Source: Usitatibacter rugosus (lineage in GTDB: Bacteria; Pseudomonadota; Gammaproteobacteria; Burkholderiales; Usitatibacteraceae). Taken from it: a stretch of DNA of 64,000 nucleotides. The stretch spans positions 1,581,419 to 1,645,418 of the forward strand of contig NZ_CP053069.1 of the NCBI RefSeq assembly GCF_013003965.1. The letters are read 5' to 3'. The position numbers and the translations under genes are program-made. Shown piece after piece: positions 19,105 to 27,276 of the stretch. The notes under the pieces are model-generated. The model was not told where the DNA came from. It ran no database searches and saw nothing but the letters and a program-made list of their open reading frames with translations. How positions within the stretch are numbered: the stretch's first letter is position 1; each line of letters begins with the position of its first letter.

Positions 19105-19563
19105 ATGCTTTGGATGATTCTTGTTGTCGTGCTGGTGATCGTCGTGGTCCTCGCGGCGTGGCTCAACACCAAGTCGCCCGTATCCGGAGCCCCCGATGCC
19201 TATCGCGGGATCAAACCACTCTCCGAGCCCGAGCAAACCCTGTATTGGCGCCTGCGTGAAGCAATGCCCGAGTGCGTCGTCCTGTCTCAGGTCGGTTTCT
19301 CGCGTTTCCTCGAGCCGCAAGCAGCCAACCCTGGGGCACGGAGGGCGCTCTTCAATCGCATTGGGCAGAAGTCCGCTGACTTTTTGGTATGCCTGCCGGA
19401 CTTCACCATCGTCGCGGTGATCGAACTGGACGACGGGACGCATAGGGTGGACAAAGATGCCAAGAGGGACTCCATCCTTCGGAGCGCCCGGGTACCGTTG
19501 GTGCGCGTTCATGTCCGCGAGATTCCTACTGTGGAGTGGCTGCGGAGCATCTTTACGAGGTAG
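19105..19563 (+). CDS. DUF2726 protein, membrane-anchored
   Basis: 152 residues with a ribosome site GGGGAGG before ATG 19105. The N-terminus is one membrane helix (MLWMILVVVLVIVVVLAAWL). The cytoplasmic part matches DUF2726: SEPEQTLYWRLREAMPE, VGFSRFLE, KSADFLVCLPDFTIVAVIELDD, and a final RVPLVRVHVREIP. The layout (D...V.A.IELDD...H) is like restriction-endonuclease folds, so nucleic-acid binding or cleavage is possible but unproven. It lies among small accessory genes between an aminotransferase and aroC. Confidence 0.75.
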   Translation: MLWMILVVVLVIVVVLAAWLNTKSPVSGAPDAYRGIKPLSEPEQTLYWRLREAMPECVVLSQVGFSRFLEPQAANPGARRALFNRIGQKSADFLVCLPDFTIVAVIELDDGTHRVDKDAKRDSILRSARVPLVRVHVREIPTVEWLRSIFTR

Positions 19564-19602
19564 AGGGCCACGGGGCACCGTAGAGTCGCTAAGGGAGAGT
19601 CC

Positions 19603-20295
19603 ATGAAATTGGCTGGCGTCGACGGGTGCAAAGGTGGATGGATTTACGTTCTCGAAGGGCCGTCGGGTGTCAGCGCTGGGGTGGAGGGGGATCTCGAGGC
19701 CCTGATGCGACAACTGAGCGGCTGCAAAGTCGTCTGCGTCGACATCCCGATTGGCTTTTCTAACGAGGGACAACGAGATTGTGATCGAGCCGCGAGGCAA
19801 ATGTTGGGGCGGCCGCGTGGAAGCAGCGTCTTTTCCCCCGCAGTTCGATCCGTCGTTGAAATGAATGTGAACGACTACCGAGCACTTTGCGAGGAGCACC
19901 GCCGCGTAGACGGTAGGGGCTTGAGTCAACAGTCCGTGGCGATTCTTCCCAAGATGCGGGAAGTCGACGTCTATCTGCGCGCGCATCCGGATTGTTTAGA
20001 CGTCGTCCGGGAAGTACACCCCGAGGTCTGCTTCGCAGCGTGGAACGGCGGGACACCCATGCAGCTCCGCAAGTCTTTGTCTGCGGGTGCTGCTGAGAGG
20101 GAGGCGATTGTTGACTCAAGCTGGCCCGGATTTCGTTCGGGGCTGGTCGTGCGGGGTGGTCCGTACGCACGCGATGACCTAAACGACGCCATTGCCGCGC
20201 TATGGACGGCACGAAGGGTTGCGAAGAGCGCCGCGAGCCCACTGGGTGGCGGCGCTCGGGATTCAAGAAACCTGCCCATGGAGATTTGGTACTGA
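19603..20295 (+). CDS. DUF429 domain protein
   Basis: 230 residues, ATG 19603 with AAGGGAGAG upstream. Recognised by VDGCKGGWIYV at the start, VVCVDIPIGF, REVHPEVCFAAWNG and DDLNDAIAALWTARRV near the end, the conserved lines of DUF429, a family with an RNase H-like fold and conserved acidic residues. A nuclease role has been suggested for the fold but no reaction is established. It is a singleton accessory gene, lower in GC than its neighbours to the left. Confidence 0.78.
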   Translation: MKLAGVDGCKGGWIYVLEGPSGVSAGVEGDLEALMRQLSGCKVVCVDIPIGFSNEGQRDCDRAARQMLGRPRGSSVFSPAVRSVVEMNVNDYRALCEEHRRVDGRGLSQQSVAILPKMREVDVYLRAHPDCLDVVREVHPEVCFAAWNGGTPMQLRKSLSAGAAEREAIVDSSWPGFRSGLVVRGGPYARDDLNDAIAALWTARRVAKSAASPLGGGARDSRNLPMEIWY

Positions 20296-20403
20296 GTGAG
20301 CAGATCGTTTCGTGTGACCTACACGCGAAGGTACGATGGCCTTGTATCGCCCTTTCGCTATGACCGGGCGGGGCACGTTGGAGTCTGATTGCAGAGAGGG
20401 CCA

Positions 20404-20826
20404 ATGAGCCGTCCCCCAGGTGTTGTGGCAATTTGCATCTATTCGGTTCTAAACGCGCTCTTGGGCGCGTTGGCCAGTGTGATCATGATGATCGCCATGC
20501 CAATCGCGGGCGTCATAGCGGGAATCGGCGGCATCGTGTTGCTCTGCAACTCCGTCTTCATGGCTACGGCGACCTATGGTCTCTGGACGATGCAGCCGTG
20601 GGGTGCACCCCTGACTACGTGGGTATACGCCCTTGGGATCATCTTGAGCTTCCTCGCCATGTTTCCCATCCTTCCGGGAGACCGCTTTAGCGTCGGCAAT
20701 GTGGTGCTCCAGCTGGTTTTCATCGCCATTGACGTGTGGATCCTGACTTACCTGCACGCCTATCGCCCGGCGGTTGCGAGCCAGGCGTACGAGCTCGACG
20801 ATTTGCGCAAGAATTCGGACCTGTAG
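20404..20826 (+). CDS. Hypothetical four-helix membrane protein
   Basis: 140 residues from ATG 20404 (AGAGAGGG upstream). Four hydrophobic segments are visible: VVAICIYSVLNALLGAL, ASVIMMIAMPIAGVIAGIGG, TWVYALGIILSFLAMFPIL and VVLQLVFIAIDVWILTYL, followed by a short charged tail (YELDDLRKNSDL). Not recognised beyond that; no catalytic motif is visible. It ends 45 bases before aroC. Confidence 0.6.
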   Translation: MSRPPGVVAICIYSVLNALLGALASVIMMIAMPIAGVIAGIGGIVLLCNSVFMATATYGLWTMQPWGAPLTTWVYALGIILSFLAMFPILPGDRFSVGNVVLQLVFIAIDVWILTYLHAYRPAVASQAYELDDLRKNSDL

Positions 20827-20871
20827 TCGCCGCTGCTAAACTCCTAGCTCAACTCACTCGAGCTAGCGCAT

Positions 20872-21954
20872 ATGTCCGGCAGCACTCTCGGTACTCTCTT
20901 TACCGTCACCACCTTCGGCGAGTCTCACGGCCCGGCGATCGGCAGCGTTATCGACGGCTGCCCGCCGGGAATGCTTCTCTCCGAAGCGGACATCCAGCCC
21001 GACCTGGACCGCCGCAAGCCAGGTACCTCCCGCCACGTCACGCAGCGGCGCGAGGAAGACAAGGTCGAGATCCTTTCCGGCGTGTATGAGGGCAAGACGA
21101 CTGGCACGCCGATCGCGCTGCTAATTCGCAACGAGGACCAGAGGAGCAAGGACTACGCGAAGATCGCGAACTCCTTCCGACCTGGGCACGCGGACTACAC
21201 CTACCTGAAGAAATACGGGATTCGCGATCCTCGCGGGGGAGGGCGGTCTTCGGCGCGCCTGACGGCTCCTGCGGTTGCTGCCGGTGCGGTCGCGAAGAAG
21301 TGGCTGAAGGAGAAGTACGGTGTGGTCGTGCGGGGCTACCTCTCACAGATCGGCCCGAACAAGATCGAGTTCAAGAATTGGGAGGACGTGGAGGCCGAGG
21401 GCAACCCATTCTTCGCACCCGACCTCGCGCGCGTGCCCGAGCTCGAGACGTACATGGACAAGCTGCGCAAGTCCGGCGATTCGTGCGGGGCGCGGATCAA
21501 TGTCGTGGCTTCAGGTGTCCCTGTTGGCTGGGGTGAACCGCTCTACGACCGGCTCGATGCCGACATCGCGAAGGTGATGATGGGCATCAACGCAGTGAAG
21601 GGCGTGGAGATCGGTGCCGGATTCCATTCCATAGAGCAGATGGGGACGGAGCATGGCGATGAGATGACTCCGGAGGGATTTCTGTCGAACAACGCGGGCG
21701 GGATCCTGGGCGGGATTTCGACGGGGCAGGATATCCTGGTATCAATTGCGATTAAGCCGACATCGTCAATCAGATTGCCGAGGAAGACGATCGACGTCGA
21801 AGGAAATGCGACAACAATTGAAACGCATGGCCGACACGACCCCTGCGTCGGTATCCGAGCAACTCCTATTGGAGAGGCATTTTTATCCCTAGTGCTGATG
21901 GACCACGCTTTGCGACATCGGGCTCTTACGCTCGCAGGTGCGACAGTGCGGTGA
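20872..21954 (+). CDS. aroC: Chorismate synthase
   Basis: 360 residues, the normal length. It makes chorismate from 5-enolpyruvylshikimate 3-phosphate with reduced FMN, the last step of the shikimate pathway that feeds the trp genes further along this window. Signatures: [65 protein letters not shown], and a later [11 protein letters not shown] and [18 protein letters not shown] -10-like TAAACT at 20837 is followed by a leader of about 25 bases. From about 21735 to the stop the base composition falls to about 51% GC, compared with about 70% in the first part, which suggests a recombination border inside the gene. The reading frame is intact and the conserved residues are kept. Confidence 0.96.
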   Translation: MSGSTLGTLFTVTTFGESHGPAIGSVIDGCPPGMLLSEADIQPDLDRRKPGTSRHVTQRREEDKVEILSGVYEGKTTGTPIALLIRNEDQRSKDYAKIANSFRPGHADYTYLKKYGIRDPRGGGRSSARLTAPAVAAGAVAKKWLKEKYGVVVRGYLSQIGPNKIEFKNWEDVEAEGNPFFAPDLARVPELETYMDKLRKSGDSCGARINVVASGVPVGWGEPLYDRLDADIAKVMMGINAVKGVEIGAGFHSIEQMGTEHGDEMTPEGFLSNNAGGILGGISTGQDILVSIAIKPTSSIRLPRKTIDVEGNATTIETHGRHDPCVGIRATPIGEAFLSLVLMDHALRHRALTLAGATVR

Positions 21955-21960
21955 GGATCC

Positions 21961-22851
21961 GTGGGCAACGAGACACTCATTTCCGCTCATGGAAGCGCCC
22001 CTGAGATCGAACCGTGGTCTCAGCAAGAGGTGGAAGCCATTGTCGCCGACTACTTCGAAATGCTCGGCACAGAGCTTTCGGGCCTCCCGTACAGCAAGAC
22101 GGAACATCGCCGCAAGCTCGTGGAGCGTCTCCGAAATCGTTCGGAGGGTTCGGTTGAGTTTAAGCACGCGAACATTAGCGCGATTCTTATTGAGCTTGGG
22201 TTTCCATACATTGTGGGCTACAAGCCAAGAGGGAACTACCAAACGCTACTTGCGGAAGTAGTCGCGGATAAGCTCTTCGGTAGTTCGCGCCTATGTGCGA
22301 CGGCCCGCGAGGACGCGAATCTCGCCGGGATCGCGCCGGAGATCAATGACGTTCTCGCTGTTCTCACTGACGCTCCAAGAGCTCGCCAGTCCAGGCAAGT
22401 TCTCGAGAAGCCGATATGTAGACCACGCCTCTCGGTGAACTATCTCGAGCTGGAAGCTCGAAATAGGTCGCTAGGTTTGGCGGGAGAAAAGTTTGTTATT
22501 GAGTTCGAGAGGGCGCGACTGGCCCGGATGGGCAGGGGGCATTTGGCGGAAAGGGTTGAGCACTGCTCATTGTCTCGTGGCGATTCAATTGGTTTCGACA
22601 TTCTGTCGTTTGAAGATGACGGGCGAGAGCGACTGATTGAAGTCAAGACCACCAAGTACGGCGAGGAAACACCCTTCTTCGCTTCTCATAACGAAGTCGA
22701 GGTGTCCGAGAGCAACGTGGATCGCTATTACCTCTATCGCCTATTTCAATTCAGGATCTCGCCACGCCTGTTCGTTGTGCGAGGCCCTCTTTCAAAAAAC
22801 TTTGACCTAGCGCCGTCGACGTTTCAGGTGTCCATTCGCGTGGGTCTATAG
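21961..22851 (+). CDS. DUF3883 (NOV_C) domain protein, possible PD-(D/E)xK nuclease
   Basis: 296 residues from GTG 21961, six bases after the aroC stop with GAGGA overlapping the aroC end. The C-terminal part, DSIGFDILSFEDDGRERLIEV then KTTKYG and FFASHNEVEVSE, is the DUF3883 signature; D213 and E227-V-K229 fit a PD-(D/E)xK active site, as in Mrr-like restriction folds. The N-terminal 170 residues are not recognised. In other genomes DUF3883 sits in helicases and defence genes. Here it is the first gene of a low-GC island, convergent (6-base overlap) with the DUF262 gene. A DNA-targeting defence role is inferred. Confidence 0.72.
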   Translation: MGNETLISAHGSAPEIEPWSQQEVEAIVADYFEMLGTELSGLPYSKTEHRRKLVERLRNRSEGSVEFKHANISAILIELGFPYIVGYKPRGNYQTLLAEVVADKLFGSSRLCATAREDANLAGIAPEINDVLAVLTDAPRARQSRQVLEKPICRPRLSVNYLELEARNRSLGLAGEKFVIEFERARLARMGRGHLAERVEHCSLSRGDSIGFDILSFEDDGRERLIEVKTTKYGEETPFFASHNEVEVSESNVDRYYLYRLFQFRISPRLFVVRGPLSKNFDLAPSTFQVSIRVGL

Positions 22852-23916
22852 TTCACCGAGCTTGAGCGTGCGACCGAATGCGCGTTTGGCTAGCAACTGC
22901 AATCTAAACTTGATTGCTGCGCTGTCGTTTGGCGATTGCGCGTACCGCTCGAATTGGACGAGATCAAGATCCACCTTCTTATTGCCTTGTTCCACCGCAG
23001 CCCTGTTTTCGTCTCGCATTCGATTGAAATCTACGAGCTTCTTCCTTGTTACGGATGCGCTCCACTTGTTGTCTCGCGCTACTCGGAAGAGGTGGTAGTA
23101 GACCATCACCATTCCAAGCTGCCGCAATAGCGGATCGTTGTCTCCAAACACCTTCGACATCCCGGCCGCGGTTTCAGAGGCTGTCTTTACGAAGGTGGGC
23201 AGCTTGTTTCGAGGCTTTGCCTTGTACTCCTCTACGAATTCATCAAGTTGTGTCTTCTTCGTGTCGACGACTTTTCTCTCTCTTTCTGTGAGCAGAAACT
23301 TGGCTGCAAGATCAAAGTGGCGATATCGCTTGTTCGGAAACGGAAGCTTCTTCGTGAAGAGCGAGGTCTTCGAGAGTTTCTTAATTGCGATGGGCATCGG
23401 GCCGCCGAGTGCGTTTCTCTTTTCGGCGGCCGTCAGAGGCGCCGCCTCGTTCAAGCGGGAGAACATCTCCTCGATCATTTCGAGGTCGTCAGTCTCGATC
23501 AACACAACAGAGAGTACAAATCCATCGTAGTCAGACTTTAGATCTGGATATGACTGCCCGAGCTCCTCATAAGTCATTCCGCCGGCGAGCACTTTCGGTT
23601 CTTTGAAGTACTTGAACTCATCGTCGAGAGTAATTCTCCCTTCTATGAACGCCCACATGGTTTCGAGCCGCTGCCGCCCGTCGACAATTGCGAACTCGTA
23701 CGTCTTTCCACCTTTCAAGATCGGCTTTGGGAATTTGTGAAGATAGATCTTTGGGACGTCGAACCCATTCAATATAGTGTCAACTAGCAGTTGTCGATTA
23801 TCTGGTGCCCAGATGTCCCCAAGGCGTTGGTACTCAGGGTCGATTTGGATCTGTTCGCGCATCCGATAGAGTTGCCAGACGGTGCTATTTCGCAGATCAG
23901 TGATTCCGAAACTCAT
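22846..23916 (-). CDS. DUF262 (GmrSD N-terminal-like, ParB-like fold) protein
   Basis: 356 residues. The DUF262 core is visible: IDPEYQRLGDIW (25-36), DTILNGFDVPKIYLH (46-60), AIVDGRQRLETMWAFIEG with D79-G-R-Q-R83, the nucleotide-site motif, and later MFSRLNEAAPLTAAEKRNAL. In type IV restriction GmrSD proteins DUF262 is joined to a DUF1524 His-nuclease domain; that domain is absent here, so a partner must supply any nuclease activity. The start overlaps the stop of the FRG gene as ATGA, so FRG and DUF262 are one translationally coupled unit. Defence function is inferred from family and context. Confidence 0.78.
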   Translation of the reverse strand: MSFGITDLRNSTVWQLYRMREQIQIDPEYQRLGDIWAPDNRQLLVDTILNGFDVPKIYLHKFPKPILKGGKTYEFAIVDGRQRLETMWAFIEGRITLDDEFKYFKEPKVLAGGMTYEELGQSYPDLKSDYDGFVLSVVLIETDDLEMIEEMFSRLNEAAPLTAAEKRNALGGPMPIAIKKLSKTSLFTKKLPFPNKRYRHFDLAAKFLLTERERKVVDTKKTQLDEFVEEYKAKPRNKLPTFVKTASETAAGMSKVFGDNDPLLRQLGMVMVYYHLFRVARDNKWSASVTRKKLVDFNRMRDENRAAVEQGNKKVDLDLVQFERYAQSPNDSAAIKFRLQLLAKRAFGRTLKLGEL

Positions 23917-24662
23917 TGCAGTAGCTCCTTCGCGAGGTCCGCGACTCGGTCAAGCTCGGGGAACAGCGTCAGCGCTGTGAACCCTAGGAAGGCGAGCTCG
24001 TTCCTCAAAGCGGATTTCGATGCGGCAGGGACAATCCATCGCCAAACATGATCGCCCTTGCCAATTCCTTCGAGCGGCCGGTGATCTCGATGATTGATAG
24101 TGAACACGCCCAGTTGCGCTGCCATTCGTGGGGTGTTCCTCGGTCCCATGATTGCCACCGGAAGCATCGTTGACGTCGTCTTGTCCACCCGACTGGGTAA
24201 GTAACTATCAAGAACGTCGTCGATTCCAAAGGCTGGGATTTCGCTCTCGAACTTGAATCCACTTATTCGCGCTTCGCTGTTCAGTGCGGTGGGGTCAAGA
24301 CACCACACCGCTCCGTCCCGGCGACTGTGCCTCGGGTCGCTCACCACGAAGTATAGGGATGCGAGCGGACTTTCACTCCAATCTAAGAGCCGGGTTGGTG
24401 CGCGGTGATGCTGCATCAGAAACATCCACTCCCACTCCTGAGTGGGGGGGCGATCTATGTGGGGCACAGCGTTTTGCATGAACCGCTTGATTAGCGCCGA
24501 TTCTGCGAGCAAATGGCTTTTCTTTCGCGCCAGGGAGGGCACAAGTGGCCACTTTTCAACCGCGTGTCCGCGGAACCATGTGTTGGCGCCTCTGGCCGAT
24601 TGTTTCTTTAGTGCGCTGAGGATGTCACTTACGGTACGCACGCGAATGTCTTTGTGGCGCAT
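23913..24662 (-). CDS. FRG domain protein
   Basis: 249 residues from ATG 24662, chosen because AGGAGAG lies eight bases upstream; a longer frame runs to 24767 but overlaps vsr. FRG features: TWFRGH (W29-F30-R31-G32), LLAESALIKRFMQNA, WEWMFLMQHHRAPTRLLDW, SPLASLYFVVSD and GAVWCLDP. The FRG domain is common in phage and defence-linked genes; its biochemistry is not settled. It precedes DUF262 with an ATGA overlap and follows vsr by 17 bases, so vsr-FRG-DUF262 can be one transcript. Confidence 0.8.
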   Translation of the reverse strand: MRHKDIRVRTVSDILSALKKQSARGANTWFRGHAVEKWPLVPSLARKKSHLLAESALIKRFMQNAVPHIDRPPTQEWEWMFLMQHHRAPTRLLDWSESPLASLYFVVSDPRHSRRDGAVWCLDPTALNSEARISGFKFESEIPAFGIDDVLDSYLPSRVDKTTSTMLPVAIMGPRNTPRMAAQLGVFTINHRDHRPLEGIGKGDHVWRWIVPAASKSALRNELAFLGFTALTLFPELDRVADLAKELLQ

Positions 24663-24679
24663 CGACCTCTCCTTTTTTT

Positions 24680-25102
24680 CTAGGGCACCCTCAGCTGGTT
24701 GCGTATGCGCAGCACCACAGCTTCTGGGCGTCGAAAAGAGTGCTCCCAGATTCGTAGTACCTTCCAACCCTGATCGCGCAGTTGCTTAGACTGCCTACGG
24801 TCTCGGGCTCGGTTGCCGGAGATCTTCTCTTGCCAAAACTTGCGGTTGCTTCTAGGAAGGGGTCTGGCGCAAATTGGGCAACCATGCCAAAAGCAACCGT
24901 CCACAAATATAGCCAAGCGAGATTCTCGGAAAACAAAGTCTGGTCGGCCCCGGCCGGCGAGTTGCATATGCCGACGCCATCCAGTAACGTCCGCTGCGCG
25001 AAGGATACGAGCAAGGCGTAACTCCGTCGACGCGTTGCCTCTGCTGCGGACCTTGGCCATCTGTGCGGACCGTGCGGCAGTTGTTCGTAGCTTGGTAGTC
25101 AT
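24680..25102 (-). CDS. vsr: Very short patch repair endonuclease
   Basis: 140 residues from ATG 25102; this start keeps the family's N-terminal segment (AARSAQMAKVRSRGNAST). Vsr nicks 5' of T in T:G mismatches that arise when 5-methylcytosine deaminates, and so accompanies C5 methyltransferases. Seen: GRGRPDFVF with the catalytic Asp D55, VDGCFWHGC (F71, W72, H73 and Cys ligands), FWQEKISGN and a final GWKVLRIWEHS. It sits beside the Eco29kI-like R-M genes, pointing to repair of sites methylated by that methyltransferase. The start codon is 35 bases from the divergent endonuclease start at 25137. Confidence 0.92.
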   Translation of the reverse strand: MTTKLRTTAARSAQMAKVRSRGNASTELRLARILRAADVTGWRRHMQLAGRGRPDFVFRESRLAIFVDGCFWHGCPICARPLPRSNRKFWQEKISGNRARDRRQSKQLRDQGWKVLRIWEHSFRRPEAVVLRIRNQLRVP

Positions 25103-25136
25103 GCGTGCGAATCTGGAGTTGACCAGAGCTGAAACG

Positions 25137-25949
25137 ATGCCAGCGAGAGAAACCAAACCCCACGATCATGCCGCAGTTGCGAAACGCGCGACTGTGGGGG
25201 AATTTCACAGGCAGTTTGACCTTGACCTTGTAAAGGCACTCGCGGAGCAACTGGAGCAAGCGCTTTCGAACCTGACTCCAGCACCTCTGCGTTCGCCATT
25301 CGTGCCGCAGCTTGGAACGGAGCAGGGCGTATACGGCCTGTACCGGTCGGGTAGCCTCGTGTACGTGGGGAAGGCGGACAATCTGCGTACGCGCTTGGAC
25401 GACCACCGATGCAAGATTAGCGGGCGCAAGAACATTCACCTCGACGAGATGACGTTTTCTGCCCTGTATGTGTCCGCGAACTGGACCGCACTAGCCCCAG
25501 AAACCAGTTTGATCCGCCACTTCCGACGCGCGGGTCTCTGCGAATGGAACGGCAATGGTTTCGGGCCGCATGATCCCGGTAGACATCGCGAGCTGACAGA
25601 CAAGAGACCAGATGGCTTCGACATGCAATATCCGATTGTCGATGAGTGGGCGGTCGCCGAAGTCAAAGCTGGAAGGTATTCGGCGCTGGATCTCTTAGTC
25701 TTGCTTAAGCAGAGTCTGCCTTACCTTCTTCGCTATGAGGTTGAAGAGGCAGACGGGAAAAAGGGCAGCTATCGCAAGGGGCACACTGCGTACCGCGACG
25801 TCTTTGTCGAAGTCTCGGGCGATGCCATGTCTGCACGCGATTTGCTCAAGCTTGTTGCTGATCAGCTCAAGTGGCAGGCGACGGTATTCCCAAGCCACAT
25901 GATCCTGTACAACGAAACTCACCGGTACAAATTCGGCAAAACTCTCTAG
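25137..25949 (+). CDS. Eco29kI-like type II restriction endonuclease (GIY-YIG family)
   Basis: 270 residues from ATG 25137; an ATG at 25101 would overlap the start of vsr head to head and is less likely. The GIY-YIG core is GVYGLYRSGSLVYVGKADN (Y66, Y76) followed by LRTRLDDH (R86, H90), PETSLIRHF (E122) and EWNGNGFGPHDPGRHR, the order and spacing seen in Eco29kI. Eco29kI cuts CCGCGG; the same site is predicted here from family membership only. It ends tail to tail with its methyltransferase, the stop codons overlapping by three bases, so the two are expressed from opposite strands. Confidence 0.85.
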   Translation: MPARETKPHDHAAVAKRATVGEFHRQFDLDLVKALAEQLEQALSNLTPAPLRSPFVPQLGTEQGVYGLYRSGSLVYVGKADNLRTRLDDHRCKISGRKNIHLDEMTFSALYVSANWTALAPETSLIRHFRRAGLCEWNGNGFGPHDPGRHRELTDKRPDGFDMQYPIVDEWAVAEVKAGRYSALDLLVLLKQSLPYLLRYEVEEADGKKGSYRKGHTAYRDVFVEVSGDAMSARDLLKLVADQLKWQATVFPSHMILYNETHRYKFGKTL

Positions 25950-27118
25950 CCAATCGTAGCGACCACTCGGCTCGAGACGGCGGATGCGAGACGTACGGGT
26001 ACGGCATTGCCAAGCTGGCGCATCGCTTCACTCCACGAGCCTGAAAACGAAAACTCGTCAGGGAAACACTGAAGACGTGCGCTTTCCCTTACTGTGAAGT
26101 AGCGAACATTACCGTCAAGATCTCGTAGGGCGTTCTCGCCACCGGGAACGCCGTGAACCCCCGACTTTAGCGCCTTTGCTGGCTCGTCGAATGGGCTTCC
26201 GGTGTGTCCTGCGTACGATCTGGCGCCCGGTTGATAGACGTGCGCCTGGACACCGTCCCCTCCTTTTGTTGGGTCGGGAAGATCCGAAATCGCATCCCGA
26301 ACCGTCCTCCACGGAAGCAACATTGTTTCGTGAAGAACGTCCCTAATCGAATTGATCTTTTGTTCAAGCGTGGCCCCTGGCGCGCGACGGCGCTTCTTCG
26401 CAATCTTGTGTCGCTCCCAATACTCACCGGATACGTACTGATCAAATAGCAAGCTGGTCTGGGAATGCGTTGCATCAGGGAACGTAAATTCCTTCTCTAG
26501 TGACGCTTTTACGCCGACTATGAACACTCGATGGCGCCGTTGAGGTACGCCGTAGTCCGCCGCATCTAGTACCCGGGCTACGACGCGGTATTCCGGCATT
26601 CCCCCCTTCGTTTTGTGTCGCTCGAGTCTAGCCAGATGCTCCTCCCATTCCTCGTTTCGCTTGGGTACGAGGTTAGGAAACTCAAGGCATAGGCGGATGT
26701 ACTCAAAGTAGTTAGCGAACGACGGTCTCGTGAGCCCCCGAACGTTCTCGAAGACGAACGCCTTCGGGGATACTTCCCTCACAGCGCGGATCGCGCTGGG
26801 AAACATGTCGCGCGGATCAAGATTAGCTCTGTGAAGTCCCCCCATGCTAAATGGTTGGCACGGAACCCCACCGCTTACAATCGAAGCGTCCGAGTACTTC
26901 GAAAAGTCGACGTCGCGCACGTCGATTTCTAGCGGTTCGGGCCAGCCCGCCAAGGCGGCAACATGGGCGCGACGATTGGCCCGGATTGTGTCGCAGGCGT
27001 ACTTATTCCATTCAAGAATCGCGCAATGCTTGACGCGCGATGCTGAAAATCCCAGAGCAAGTCCTCCAGCACCAGCAAATAATTCAACGCATTCTAGGGA
27101 GGATGTTTTCTTGGACAT
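25946..27118 (-). CDS. DNA (cytosine-5)-methyltransferase of the restriction-modification pair
   Basis: 390 residues from ATG 27118 (MSKKTSSLECVELFAGAGG), which places motif I at the usual distance from the start; a TTG at 27181 would add 21 residues. All key motifs are seen: I (ELFAGAGGLALGF), IV (GGVPCQPFS, nucleophile C87), VI (FENVRGL), VIII (QRRHRVFIVG), and X (LGNAVPVRLA). It transfers a methyl group from S-adenosylmethionine to cytosine C5 in the recognition site and protects the host from the adjacent nuclease. It was probably acquired with the nuclease and vsr. A possible promoter (TTGAGC, 18 bases, TAAAAT on the minus strand) lies near 27195-27225. Confidence 0.92.
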   Translation of the reverse strand: MSKKTSSLECVELFAGAGGLALGFSASRVKHCAILEWNKYACDTIRANRRAHVAALAGWPEPLEIDVRDVDFSKYSDASIVSGGVPCQPFSMGGLHRANLDPRDMFPSAIRAVREVSPKAFVFENVRGLTRPSFANYFEYIRLCLEFPNLVPKRNEEWEEHLARLERHKTKGGMPEYRVVARVLDAADYGVPQRRHRVFIVGVKASLEKEFTFPDATHSQTSLLFDQYVSGEYWERHKIAKKRRRAPGATLEQKINSIRDVLHETMLLPWRTVRDAISDLPDPTKGGDGVQAHVYQPGARSYAGHTGSPFDEPAKALKSGVHGVPGGENALRDLDGNVRYFTVRESARLQCFPDEFSFSGSWSEAMRQLGNAVPVRLASAVSSRVVATIG

Positions 27119-27276
27119 TTGCGCTGGGAGCGTGCGTGAGTGCGTGACTAAAATCGTATCGGCGAATGTGTCGTTGGTCAACGAAAGTCGCCTGATTTTA
27201 GGCGTTGCACAGGAGTTGGCTCAATCCAATTGGGTGGAATAGCGACTTGAGCGCCTCGTGAGGGGTAGGAGGCACA

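Noticed and set aside
25101-25136. Earlier ATG for the Eco29kI-like nuclease
   Set aside because: It would make the nuclease and vsr start codons overlap on opposite strands, leaving no promoter room; the ATG at 25137 keeps the whole conserved domain.
21961-27276. Prophage or integrative element
   Set aside because: No integrase, no structural phage genes, no flanking direct repeats or tRNA; composition alone does not prove an element.
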